In this document: piece after piece, positions 53,398-62,355 of the stretch | Layout of the letters: every line of letters starts with the position of its first letter | How positions within the stretch are numbered: position 1 is the first letter of the stretch | NCBI RefSeq assembly: GCF_007997135.1 | Contig: NZ_VORU01000007.1 | Location: 1-64,000 of the forward strand | Reading direction: 5' to 3' | Length of the DNA: 64,000 nucleotides | Source: Aequorivita lipolytica | Lineage (GTDB): Bacteria > Bacteroidota > Bacteroidia > Flavobacteriales > Flavobacteriaceae | The notes under the pieces: generated by a model | What the model was told of the DNA's origin: nothing | What the model saw: only the letters and a program-made list of their open reading frames with translations | Databases searched by the model: none | Translations under genes and position numbers: made by a program

Positions 53398-55866
53398 TCA
53401 CTCCGTTCGTAAACTTTTTACTGGGTTTGCGATTGCCGCTTTAATGGCCTGAAAGCTCACTGTTATCAATGCGATACCTAACGCAGCAATTCCGGCAACC
53501 AAAAAGGCCCACCAAGGGATATTAATTCTATATGCAAAATCTTGTAACCACTGGTTCATTGCAAGCCAAGCGATGGGTGATGCAACCAACATGGCTAAGA
53601 TGACCAAGCGTAGAAAATCCATGGAAAGCAGTTTTATAATTTCGGTCACTCTTGCTCCCAGTATTTTCCGAATACCAATTTCCTTGGTGCGCTGTTGAGC
53701 GGTAAAAGCCACGAGACCAAAAAGCCCAAGACACGCCACAAAAATGGATAATGCTGTGAAAATGCCAAATAACGATGCCTGTTGTAGGTCTGTTTTATAT
53801 GCGGCGTTGAGGTCGTCGTCCAGAAAGGAGTATTCAAAAGGAACGTCTTGTTGATAATTTTTCCATTCCTTTTCAATGGTGGCGATAAGTTCTTTCGGAT
53901 TGTCGGTCTTATACTTGAGCGTGATAAAGGAAACTCCAGTATCATAGCTCTGCGAACTTTTTGAAAATAAAGCAAAGGGTAATATGGAACTGTGCAAGGA
54001 TTCCAAATTAAAATCCTTTACAACACCTATTACTGTGTAATATTCCATATTTCCACCTGGATAGCGTATTTTTTGACCAATAGGATTTTCCCACCCTATC
54101 TGTTTGGCCGCAGCTTCATTGATTATTACCGAAAGTGAATCGTTAAAACGAGCATCAAATTCACGGCCTTGTTCTATTTTCAAGTTTAGTGTGGAAATAA
54201 AATGGTCATCAACCAAATAGGAGCCTAAACTTATGTCCTTGGCAACCATATTATCTGTTTCGGTGGTCTGTGGCACATAAAAATCACCAAAAGAACCCTT
54301 CGTGAATATCCCCGTAGAGCTGGTGGCATCTTCTACCTGAGGAATTGCTGCAATTTCTTCTCTGAAACTTTCGACTCCTGCATCCAACTTTTCGCCATTA
54401 TTTATAACCAGAATGTTTTCTTTGTCATAACCCAAATCTCGCTGTTGGGTGTACCTTAATTGGGTAAATACAATAATTGTGGAAATGACCAATACAATAG
54501 CGATGACAAATTGAAAGACGACTAGCCCATTTCGCAACAACCCATTTTTTTTAGAGGTAATGGAATTTTTAAGAATATTAACAGGCTTAAATGAGGTAAG
54601 ATAAAATGCAGGGTAAATACCGGCCAAGAAAGCGGTAAGTAGTGTTAGGCCGAGAAGGATTAACCAAATTCCGTTGCTGAAAATAGAATGGAAAGGGATT
54701 GTTTTCCCAGAAAGGGAATTAAATAATGGAAGAATCAAAGCCACCAACAAAACGGCAAAAACAGCAGAAATGATGGTGTATAAAAAAGCTTCAGTCAAAA
54801 ACTGTTTGATAAGCTGGCTCCTAGGTGAACCCAAAACTTTCCGGATTCCGATTTCTTTACTCCTTCTACTGGCTTGGGCTGTGGCCAAATTGGTAAAATT
54901 AACACACGCCAAAACAATTATGGAAAAGGCGATCAATCCAAAAATATAAATGTTCTGTATATCACCCTGGTCTGAAATTGCCGATACAATTTCCCCAGAG
55001 TGCAAATGTATATCAGTCAACGGCTGTAAATGGATATTCCAATAATTACCATTTTTAAGAAACTGTTTATAAGGTTGTCCGATACGCTCAAATGCACTGG
55101 CGGCTTGAGTTTTGAGCATATCTGGAAATTTGGATTCCAAATTGGTAAGTGTCTTCGGGTCTTCTGTTGTCTGAGAAGTCAGTTTTACATACGTAGCCAT
55201 ATTAAGCCACACCCAACTCCAGTTAAAATAAGTTACATCACCAAAGTTTTGAACCGGCATAAGCATATCGAATTTTACTGTGGCTGGCAGATTGGTAAGG
55301 TCTTTTAATAAACCAGTCACTTTAAGCGGTTGTTTGTCTTTTCCGTAATAGAGTATTTGCCCCATAGGATCCGTATTGCCGAAATATTTTTTTGCAATTT
55401 GAGGTGTGATTACAATACTATTTGCGCTTTGCAAGCAGGTTTTTGGATCGCCTTTTGCCAGGGGATAGGTGAGAAGTTCTAAAAAATTGGGGTCAACAGC
55501 GTAAATATCGGTTTCGTTAAAAAGATGCTGTCCTTCGGCCGTTTTTGATTCAATTACGCCAGCATTGGGACGGTAGATGCGGGTGTAGCTTTCCACTTCT
55601 GGAAAATTATCTACCAAAGCTGCTCCGGCAGGTGGTGGCGTATATCCCGCGTAAAAGGTGTTATCACCCATTTTTCCGTTAATATTCACTCTGTAGATCT
55701 GACCGGAATCCTCAATAAAGTTATCATAACTCAACTCATCCTGAATCCAAATCAGGATAAGAACTCCCACAGTAAAACCTATTGTTAATCCAATAATGCT
55801 GATGGTTGCATAGAATTTATTTTTAAGCAAATTCCGCCAAGCAATTTTAAAATAATTCCTAAACAT
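53398..55866 (-). CDS. MacB/FtsX-type ABC permease 6
   Basis: An 822-residue permease, the longest of the set. Motifs are IGIRKVLGSPRSQL and IGIRKILGARVTEI, with the tail IKAAIANPVKSLRTE. It is next to the second ATPase gene (79-base gap filled by a heptad array). It is the most upstream permease of the tandem run. Confidence 0.92.
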   Translation of the reverse strand: MFRNYFKIAWRNLLKNKFYATISIIGLTIGFTVGVLILIWIQDELSYDNFIEDSGQIYRVNINGKMGDNTFYAGYTPPPAGAALVDNFPEVESYTRIYRPNAGVIESKTAEGQHLFNETDIYAVDPNFLELLTYPLAKGDPKTCLQSANSIVITPQIAKKYFGNTDPMGQILYYGKDKQPLKVTGLLKDLTNLPATVKFDMLMPVQNFGDVTYFNWSWVWLNMATYVKLTSQTTEDPKTLTNLESKFPDMLKTQAASAFERIGQPYKQFLKNGNYWNIHLQPLTDIHLHSGEIVSAISDQGDIQNIYIFGLIAFSIIVLACVNFTNLATAQASRRSKEIGIRKVLGSPRSQLIKQFLTEAFLYTIISAVFAVLLVALILPLFNSLSGKTIPFHSIFSNGIWLILLGLTLLTAFLAGIYPAFYLTSFKPVNILKNSITSKKNGLLRNGLVVFQFVIAIVLVISTIIVFTQLRYTQQRDLGYDKENILVINNGEKLDAGVESFREEIAAIPQVEDATSSTGIFTKGSFGDFYVPQTTETDNMVAKDISLGSYLVDDHFISTLNLKIEQGREFDARFNDSLSVIINEAAAKQIGWENPIGQKIRYPGGNMEYYTVIGVVKDFNLESLHSSILPFALFSKSSQSYDTGVSFITLKYKTDNPKELIATIEKEWKNYQQDVPFEYSFLDDDLNAAYKTDLQQASLFGIFTALSIFVACLGLFGLVAFTAQQRTKEIGIRKILGARVTEIIKLLSMDFLRLVILAMLVASPIAWLAMNQWLQDFAYRINIPWWAFLVAGIAALGIALITVSFQAIKAAIANPVKSLRTE

Positions 55867-55899
55867 CTTGAAAAGGTTAATAGTTAAATGTTATTTGTA

Positions 55900-55950
55900 C
55901 ACACTACACACTACACACTACACACTACACACTACACACTACACACTACT
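55900..55950. repeat. Heptanucleotide array CACACTA
   Basis: About seven in-phase copies of a 7-base unit (CACACTA) fill the gap between permease 6 and the second ATPase gene, slightly overlapping the ATPase stop region. Confidence 0.9.
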
Positions 55951-56641
55951 TACTACTCACATACTCAGAAAGCACATTCTCCGTAACCTTCTGCCCATCA
56001 AGCATCCGTATAATTCGGTGACTATATTTGGCGTCGTGCTCGCTGTGTGTTACCATAATGATAGTTGTACCAGCTTCATTCAATTCTGTCAATAAATCCA
56101 TAACCTCGTTTCCATTACTACTATCCAAATTTCCCGTAGGCTCATCGGCTAGTATAAGTTTTGGATTGTTTACCACAGCACGAGCAACTGCAACACGCTG
56201 TTGCTGCCCTCCAGACAATTGTTGTGGAAAGTGTTTCCTGCGGTGCATAATCTGCATTTTTTCAAGTACTGCATCTACCCTTGCTTTACGCTCCGCAGGT
56301 TTAACTCCTGTGTATATCAACGGCAGCTCCACGTTTTCAAGAACGGTAAGCTCGTCAATAAGATTAAAGCTTTGGAATACAAACCCAATATTATGCTTTC
56401 GAAGATCGGCGCGTTTGCGTTCATTAAAACCGGCCACTTCTATCCCGTTGAATACAAAACTGCCGCCATCTGGGTCGTCCAAAAGTCCAAGAATATTTAA
56501 TAAGGTAGATTTACCGCAACCTGAGGGTCCCATAATCGCTACAAATTCGCCCTCGTTTACTTTAAAGGATAATTTATTTAATGCAATGGTTCGCACTTCT
56601 TCTGTGGCGTAGTATTTTTCTAAGTCTGTAATTGTTATCAT
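55946..56641 (-). CDS. ABC transporter ATP-binding protein (LolD/MacB type), copy 2
   Basis: A 231-residue ATPase with Walker A GPSGCGKST, signature LSGGQQQRVAVARA, Walker [13 protein letters not shown] and switch His in VTHSEHDA. It is the canonical form and is likely the general ATPase for the adjacent permeases. It lies between the HlyD adaptor gene and permease 6. Confidence 0.94.
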   Translation of the reverse strand: MITITDLEKYYATEEVRTIALNKLSFKVNEGEFVAIMGPSGCGKSTLLNILGLLDDPDGGSFVFNGIEVAGFNERKRADLRKHNIGFVFQSFNLIDELTVLENVELPLIYTGVKPAERKARVDAVLEKMQIMHRRKHFPQQLSGGQQQRVAVARAVVNNPKLILADEPTGNLDSSNGNEVMDLLTELNEAGTTIIMVTHSEHDAKYSHRIIRMLDGQKVTENVLSEYVSSK

Positions 56642-56755
56642 CTGTTAGTATTTATTGCTATTGTTTATTGTTATTCCTATCGAATTGAAGTAATCTCTCC
56701 GCAAATGGTCCCCCTTTGGGGATTGAGGGGGACATCCTATCCTATCCTTTTATAA

Positions 56756-56822
56756 ATGTCACAATGGGCGTTCCCGATAGCAATGGGAAGGTTTTTTAAT
56801 TTTCCAAACGCCCAAGATGACA
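56756..56822. repeat. Inverted repeat TGTCA..GGGCGTT / AACGCCC..TGACA
   Basis: Arms flank about 40 bases including TCCCGATAGCAATGGGA, in the gap after the HlyD gene stop. Possible terminator or dispersed palindrome. Confidence 0.55.
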
Positions 56823-56830
56823 TGCTAATT

Positions 56831-58102
56831 TTAATTTTTCAAAACCAATTCCTGTACATCGCCATAATTGTCGTAACTGCTGGTTATCACTTTATCGCCA
56901 GGTTCCAAGCCGCTCAAAACTTCATAGTTTTCAGTATTCTGGCTGCCTAAGGTTATTTCGGTTTTATAGGCGGTATTGCCATCCTCGCTAACTTTAAAAA
57001 TCCAGTTGCCGCCGGTTTGCTGAAAGAAACCTCCTTTCGGAATCATTACAGCTTGTTTTTCATCACTCAAAGCCAACCGTATTTGTAAAGTCTGTCCCCT
57101 TCGAATTCCTTCCGGCACTGCTTCCTCAAATTGCATATCAACCTGAAAACGTCCGTTTGCAACTTGAGTGTATACTTTTTTGATGGTTAGTTTATAGCTT
57201 TTGCCATTAAAACTGAAACTTCCCGTTTGCCCATTGTATATTCTGGAAATATAATGTTCGTCAATATCTGCCCGCACTTTAAACCCGCTCAAAACATCAA
57301 TCTGTCCCAATCGCTCTCCTTTGTTTTTGGATTGTCCTATTTCCGCATCTAAGGAAGTTAGCTGCCCATCAACGGGAGCTTTTACAACAAGATCTGCAAC
57401 TTTTCTGCGCATAAGTTCTAATGCGTTTTGCGTACGTGCATAGCTACTTTGCACTTGCCCCTTTTCCTGTTTCACAGCCGAGGAATCCTGTTTTAGAATT
57501 TGTTTGGATAATTTCATACGCTCCTTTTGATAATTGTATTCGTTTTCTGCCTTTACCAAATCCTGACGGCCAATAGCGTCTTTATCATACAATTTTTTAT
57601 TGAGGTCATACATCCGTTTAGATTCTATCAACCCGCTTTCCACATCGGTGTATTGGTTTAATTTATTGATGGTATTTTGTCGCGCCGCGTTTTGTGAAAT
57701 TTGCATCTGGGTCAACAAATTATAAACCTGTGTTTCCTGGTTTACAAGACTCAATTCAAGATCGGTATTCGAAAGTCTTAAAATGGGATCGCCCTTTTTT
57801 AGAATAGATCCGTCTTCCACAAATTTTTCCTCCACCCGGCCACCTTCAAGGGCGTCCAAATAAATTGTGGTGATGGGAAGCACAATGCCATTTACTGGAA
57901 TATTTTCCTGAAATACACCTTTTTCCACAACGCTTATGCTGATGCGTTCCTTTTCAACGTTCAGCTTAGAGCCGCCCATGGAAGAAATCATTACAAAAAC
58001 GATTAAAGTAATTAAAAGACCTATGCCCGCAAGGAGCAGGATTTTTTTGGTGGTGAATCGTTTCTTTTCTAAAGGAATATCCATATTGTGATTAGTTTTC
58101 AT
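56831..58102 (-). CDS. HlyD/MacA-type periplasmic adaptor protein
   Basis: A 423-residue membrane-fusion protein from the ATG at 58102; a TTG frame from 58117 exists but overlaps a promoter-like element. It has an N-terminal helix (KILLLAGIGLLITLIVFVMISS), a biotinyl-lipoyl-like half (VEEKFVEDGSILKKGDPILRL), a long coiled coil (YQKERMKLSKQILKQDSSAVKQ), the second lipoyl half (KAPVDGQLTSLDAEIGQSKNKG) and a C-terminal beta-barrel. It bridges permeases and the TolC channel. It is the first gene of the minus-strand block. Confidence 0.92.
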   Translation of the reverse strand: MKTNHNMDIPLEKKRFTTKKILLLAGIGLLITLIVFVMISSMGGSKLNVEKERISISVVEKGVFQENIPVNGIVLPITTIYLDALEGGRVEEKFVEDGSILKKGDPILRLSNTDLELSLVNQETQVYNLLTQMQISQNAARQNTINKLNQYTDVESGLIESKRMYDLNKKLYDKDAIGRQDLVKAENEYNYQKERMKLSKQILKQDSSAVKQEKGQVQSSYARTQNALELMRRKVADLVVKAPVDGQLTSLDAEIGQSKNKGERLGQIDVLSGFKVRADIDEHYISRIYNGQTGSFSFNGKSYKLTIKKVYTQVANGRFQVDMQFEEAVPEGIRRGQTLQIRLALSDEKQAVMIPKGGFFQQTGGNWIFKVSEDGNTAYKTEITLGSQNTENYEVLSGLEPGDKVITSSYDNYGDVQELVLKN

Positions 58103-58180
58103 AGTATAGTCTGTCAATATGATGCCAAAATATTAATCTATTGGATAACAGAGTTTTAACCTATTTTTTAAAATAATGAG

Positions 58181-58219
58181 TGTCCGCTTTTGATACATTC
58201 CCTGTTCGCTGCCGAGACA
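58181..58219. promoter_or_regulatory. Two tandem 17-bp activator-type sites
   Basis: TGTCCGCTTTTGATACA (58181-58197) and TGTTCGCTGCCGAGACA (58203-58219) match at 13 of 17 positions, are 22 bases apart start to start (two helical turns), and each has TGT...ACA dyad symmetry. They lie between the divergent adaptor and regulator genes. I infer they bind the sigma-54-type regulator encoded at 58432. Confidence 0.6.
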
Positions 58220-58431
58220 CTTTCCTTAATTCAGAATAATGAATTCAGAATTATGAATTAAAAGAAGCAAATTTGTTAATATTGTAAATGATAATTGTCC
58301 AATTAAAAAATTAGGTTCCCTTGTAAAATTAACTTTTCATTAAGGTTAAGTCTTGATTCTTGATTCTTGGCTCTTGATTCCAAGAACAAAGCGGTCTTGT
58401 TTCTTTTTTTGGATAATACTAATATGTAGAT

Positions 58432-59775
58432 ATGTTACTCCACAATGCCAACATCTTGGTTATAGACGACGATGAGGATGTTCTCGTTGCACTTCGGCTT
58501 TTGCTTAAATCTAAAGTGAAACAAGTAGTGGTCAATAAAAATCCCAATACCATCCAAAACCTGATGCAAAGCCATCAATTTGATTTGGTAATATTGGATA
58601 TGAATTTTAATGGCCTCGTAAATACGGGCAATGAAGGGATATTTTGGCTGAATAAAATTAAAAAGCAAAATCCAACTGTGGATGTTATTTTGATAACCGC
58701 CTACGGCGATATCGATCTTGCGATTCGTTCTTTAAAGCAAGGCGCTTCAGATTTTATTGTAAAACCCTGGAAAAACGAAAAAATTCTTGAAACCGTTCGT
58801 GAGCTGGTAGAAAAAAAGAAAAACCCTCAAACTCAGAAACTGAATTTAAATTCAGAAACCAAGATATTAGGGGAGAGCGAACCCATGCAAGATGTGTTTG
58901 TAAAACTCAAAAAAGTAGCGCCCACAGATGCCAACATATTAGTCTTGGGTGAAAATGGAACGGGGAAGGATTTGATTGCCAAAGCCATTCATGAGCATTC
59001 TCTTCGCAAAAACATGCCTTTTGTAAAAGTAGATGTGGGTGCACTCACCGAAACACTTTTTGAAAGTGAACTTTTTGGTTATAAAAAGGGTGCTTTTACT
59101 GATGCTAGGGAAGACCGAAAAGGACGTTTTGAAGCCGCAAATGGTGGGACACTTTTTTTAGACGAAATAGGAAATATTTCCCTACGCCAGCAAGCCAGAT
59201 TGCTTACGGTTTTACAAAATAGACAGGTAACCCCATTAGGTTCCAACCAGCCAATCTCCATTGACATCCGCTTAGTTTGCGCCACAAATTTATTCATCGG
59301 CGATCTAGCCGATGAGGAGAAATTCAGAAAAGACCTTATCTATCGTATTAACACAGTTGATATAACAATCCCGCCTTTACGCGATAGAAGTACAGATATT
59401 ACATTGCTTGCGCACTATTTCATAAACTTTTATTCAGAAAAATATAGCAAAGGAAGCTTTAGTTTAGACCCTGATTTTATTCAGAAATTAAAGAAACATC
59501 ACTTTTCTGGAAACGTACGCGAACTACAATATACTTTGGAACGCACCGTAATTATGGCCGAAAATCAAACTTTGACGGCAGCTGATTTAATTTTTTCGGC
59601 TATCGAAAGTCCGCAAATACTTGCCGTACAGAAAGAAACAAATCTTGATGCAATCGAGAAAAGCGCAATACTTGCGGTAATAGAAAAAAATAAAGGGAAT
59701 ATCTCTAAATCTGCGAAGGAACTAGGCATCACCCGTGCCGCACTCTACCGCAGGCTCAACAAATATGAACTATAA
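58432..59775 (+). CDS. Sigma-54-dependent response regulator (NtrC/AtoC type)
   Basis: A 447-residue regulator: receiver domain with Asp56 in LVILDMNF, AAA+ domain with Walker A GENGTGKD, the sigma-54 loop motif KGAFTDAREDRKGRF, Walker B TLFLDEIGN, and a C-terminal Fis-type helix-turn-helix (SKSAKELGITRAALYRRLNKY). The loop reads GAFTDA instead of GAFTGA, a variant often seen in Bacteroidota. It is transcribed divergently from the export block, across a region with two tandem sites, and overlaps its kinase by 11 bases. It very probably controls the block. Confidence 0.93.
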   Translation: MLLHNANILVIDDDEDVLVALRLLLKSKVKQVVVNKNPNTIQNLMQSHQFDLVILDMNFNGLVNTGNEGIFWLNKIKKQNPTVDVILITAYGDIDLAIRSLKQGASDFIVKPWKNEKILETVRELVEKKKNPQTQKLNLNSETKILGESEPMQDVFVKLKKVAPTDANILVLGENGTGKDLIAKAIHEHSLRKNMPFVKVDVGALTETLFESELFGYKKGAFTDAREDRKGRFEAANGGTLFLDEIGNISLRQQARLLTVLQNRQVTPLGSNQPISIDIRLVCATNLFIGDLADEEKFRKDLIYRINTVDITIPPLRDRSTDITLLAHYFINFYSEKYSKGSFSLDPDFIQKLKKHHFSGNVRELQYTLERTVIMAENQTLTAADLIFSAIESPQILAVQKETNLDAIEKSAILAVIEKNKGNISKSAKELGITRAALYRRLNKYEL

Positions 59776-61108
59776 AGGCTACAGGTTCTCGCTATCACTT
59801 CGCGTATTGGGATTGCTCATCTCCCTTACCGTTCTTGCCTTTGGAATAGTTTTGCCTAATACCTATGCGATAATTACAGGCATTTTTCTTTCAATATTTG
59901 CGGTTTACCACTTGTACAATTTTGCAATAAAACGTTTTGTGGCGATGGACGATTTTTTTGAATCGGTAAAATACCGTGATTTTTCCAGATGGTTTTCTGA
60001 AGAGCACGGACCTACTGATATGACGGAATTGCACAAAGGATTTAATTTGGTAAACAGGACCATTAAGAGCATCGATAACGAACGGGAAGCACAGTTTTTA
60101 TACCTTCAGAAAATACTTGAAATGGTCAATATCGGCATCATCGCTTATAATGTGGAAAGTGGGGAAGTGCTTTGGGCGAACGATTCAATTTTAAAAACAT
60201 TGGATTTCCCCTCCTTCAAAAACATCAGTTTTGTAGAAAAAAGACATCCACAACTTTACGACGAACTTTTTGAAACCTACCATTCCACAACAGCCTCTGT
60301 GCCCCTCGAAATGAAACAGGAAACACTGAATGTGTTGATCTCTGACACAGTATTTGAAATGGAAACCAATTCCTTCAAACTAATCGTCCTTCAGAACATT
60401 GAGGAAACCCTGAGCCAAAACGAATCGGAAGCCTGGAAAAAACTGCTAAGCGTGATGACCCACGAAATTATGAACAGCATAGCGCCCATTTCTTCCCTCG
60501 CAGAAACTTTGGAAAATGAAATCCAAAATAACTTGAATGATCCCGAAGCGAATTTGCTGAATATTGAAGACCTTAATTCGGGTATTAAATCAATAAAAAG
60601 ACGAAGTGAAGGCTTGTTGAAATTTGCCAAAACATACAGAAGCCTTAATAAAGTAACCCAACTGAATCTTGCTAATGTTAGGATTGAGGAGCTCTTCAAT
60701 AACATCCAGACCTTGATGCAGCCTTCCATAGAAAATAACAATATTAAGATTGAGTTTCTCCTTGAAAATCCGGATTTGCAGATAAACATCGACAGTTATT
60801 TAATTGAACAGGTTTTAATCAATCTGTTGCTTAATTCAATTGAGGCCTGCCACCAAGTTGAAAATGCAAAAATTCAATTAGCGGCCCACAAAAAGACGAA
60901 CGGCAATGTTATTATAAGGGTATCAGACAATGGCAAAGGCATCCCTGAAGAAATTAAGGATAGCGTTTTTGTGCCATTTTTCAGCACCAAAAAAACCGGA
61001 AGTGGTATTGGGTTGAGTTTGAGTAAACAGATTATGCTACTTCACAAAGGTAGAATACAAATAAAAAGCCGTGAGGGGGAAGGAACGATTATAAGCCTAA
61101 TGTTTTAA
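59765..61108 (+). CDS. NtrY/NtrB-like sensor histidine kinase
   Basis: A 447-residue kinase from the ATG at 59765, with two N-terminal helices (LRVLGLLISLTVLAFGIVL and TYAIITGIFLSIFAVYHLY), a HAMP/PAS-like region around 110-220, phosphoacceptor His233 in SVMTHEIMNS, N-box LLNSIEACHQ, and G-boxes DNGKGIPEE and GSGIGLSLS. It has almost no periplasmic loop, so it likely senses a membrane or cytoplasmic state. It overlaps the regulator gene by 11 bases and forms the same two-component system. Confidence 0.92.
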   Translation: MNYKGYRFSLSLRVLGLLISLTVLAFGIVLPNTYAIITGIFLSIFAVYHLYNFAIKRFVAMDDFFESVKYRDFSRWFSEEHGPTDMTELHKGFNLVNRTIKSIDNEREAQFLYLQKILEMVNIGIIAYNVESGEVLWANDSILKTLDFPSFKNISFVEKRHPQLYDELFETYHSTTASVPLEMKQETLNVLISDTVFEMETNSFKLIVLQNIEETLSQNESEAWKKLLSVMTHEIMNSIAPISSLAETLENEIQNNLNDPEANLLNIEDLNSGIKSIKRRSEGLLKFAKTYRSLNKVTQLNLANVRIEELFNNIQTLMQPSIENNNIKIEFLLENPDLQINIDSYLIEQVLINLLLNSIEACHQVENAKIQLAAHKKTNGNVIIRVSDNGKGIPEEIKDSVFVPFFSTKKTGSGIGLSLSKQIMLLHKGRIQIKSREGEGTIISLMF

Positions 61109-61597
61109 TTTTTTTCCATTACCCCCTTTATCATATCAACTTGTCTTGTCCTAAAAAACCCATCCACGGATACTCCATAGATAAGCCACGGATAAGCCAT
61201 AGATAAGTCATTAGAATGTAAGAAAACACCCCTTTTTTCCTACAAAATTATTTCAGCCCTTTCACAACTTGTGTCCATCTTGTATAAAAAAGGCGACACT
61301 TTCAGTCAATAATTATACTTGCATCATCTTGTTTTACGGGGCTAGTACTAAAACCCAATCCCTATCAAAACCCAATAACTTCAAAATTACCTTTACAAAA
61401 ACGCTGCTTTTACCATCCAAATTTGAAAGAGCTCCTCATATCATTTTAAATCCTTTAGAAAATCAAACTGGGTATCCTTCGCCCTTACTGCCTTTGTATT
61501 ATTTCCTATAAAATAATCGTACCCAAGATGCACCCAACTTGTGAACAATGGTCTTTCCCACATCCCATCTTTGCAGCTCACTTTAAATCTTTTTATT
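61109..61597. other. Intergenic region upstream of the phage-like operon
   Basis: About 490 bases without convincing genes. The segment 61155-61210 contains degenerate repeats (ATAAGCCACGGATAAGCCAT). A promoter for the next operon should lie near 61500-61590. ORFs here on either strand have no family features. Confidence 0.5.
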
Positions 61598-62353
61598 ATG
61601 GCTAAACAAGCTGGAATTATCAAGTTAAAGGGAACTATCGAGGATATTTCCTTTTACAAAACCGCAGACGGTCACCTTGCTCGCGCAAAAGGAGGGATAG
61701 ACCGAGACAAGATCCTTCACAGTGCTGCCTTCGCAAGAACGCGTGAAAACAACTCCGAATTTGGCCGCGCCGGCCAGGGAGGGAAGCTCATCCGGAGTGC
61801 GTTGCGATCCCTAATGCAGAATGCAAAGGACAGACGGGTAGTAAGTAGGCTAACAACCCTATTGCTGGCAATTATCAAAACCGACCCGGTAAATAGTCGA
61901 GGAAAGCGTACCATTGATGAGGGTAACATTGACCTGTTGGAAGGCTTTGATTTCAACATCAATGGCAAGTTGGGTACTACCTTCTTTGGGCTTTTTACCC
62001 CGGCCTTCGACCGTGTGAGCGGCGACGCTACAATCGCGGTTGATGCCTTTAGCGCCACCGAGCGTATTGCAGCCCCATCGGGAACCACCCATTACAAATT
62101 GGCGATGGGAACGACTGAATTGGACTTTGTAAACAAAACCTTTGTTTACAGCGAAATGGATATGGGTGTCCTACCTTATAACAATACGCAGGTATTGGCT
62201 TCCACCCTTACCGCATCGGTAAATCCCAATTCACCTTATCCGGTATTAACCGTGCTAGGGATCGAATTCTACCAAGAGGTGAATGGCCAGTTCTACTCCT
62301 TGAAGAATGGTGCCTTCAATGCCTTGGGTATCGTAAACGTAGACGGCGTCTAG
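61598..62353 (+). CDS. Conserved unknown protein of Bacteroidota, phage-like operon gene 1
   Basis: A 251-residue protein from MAKQAGIIKLKGTIEDISFY at 61598. The block HLARAKGGIDRDKI and RTRENNSEFGRAG are typical of a family widespread in Bacteroidota. The C-terminal half is beta-rich and ends YSLKNGAFNALGIVNVD. No enzymatic motif or signal is visible. It usually occurs near small membrane proteins and DUF5675 proteins, as here. I suspect a structural or particle-related role but cannot assign a function. Confidence 0.6.
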   Translation: MAKQAGIIKLKGTIEDISFYKTADGHLARAKGGIDRDKILHSAAFARTRENNSEFGRAGQGGKLIRSALRSLMQNAKDRRVVSRLTTLLLAIIKTDPVNSRGKRTIDEGNIDLLEGFDFNINGKLGTTFFGLFTPAFDRVSGDATIAVDAFSATERIAAPSGTTHYKLAMGTTELDFVNKTFVYSEMDMGVLPYNNTQVLASTLTASVNPNSPYPVLTVLGIEFYQEVNGQFYSLKNGAFNALGIVNVDGV

Positions 62354-62355
62354 CA

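Noticed and set aside
41247-55308. Several 60-116-codon plus-strand frames inside the permease genes
   Set aside because: They are antisense to conserved coding sequence, recur at equivalent places in the paralogues and have no signals of their own.
56028-56612. Long open frame opposite the second ATPase gene (194 codons)
   Set aside because: It is fully antisense to a clear ABC ATPase and has no family motif or plausible start signal. It is a shadow of the conserved gene.
58112-58127. Sigma-54 -24/-12 promoter (TGGCAT..TTGACA on the minus strand) before the adaptor gene
   Set aside because: The GG-to-G spacing is 9 rather than 10 bases and it lies so close to the ATG that the transcript would be leaderless.
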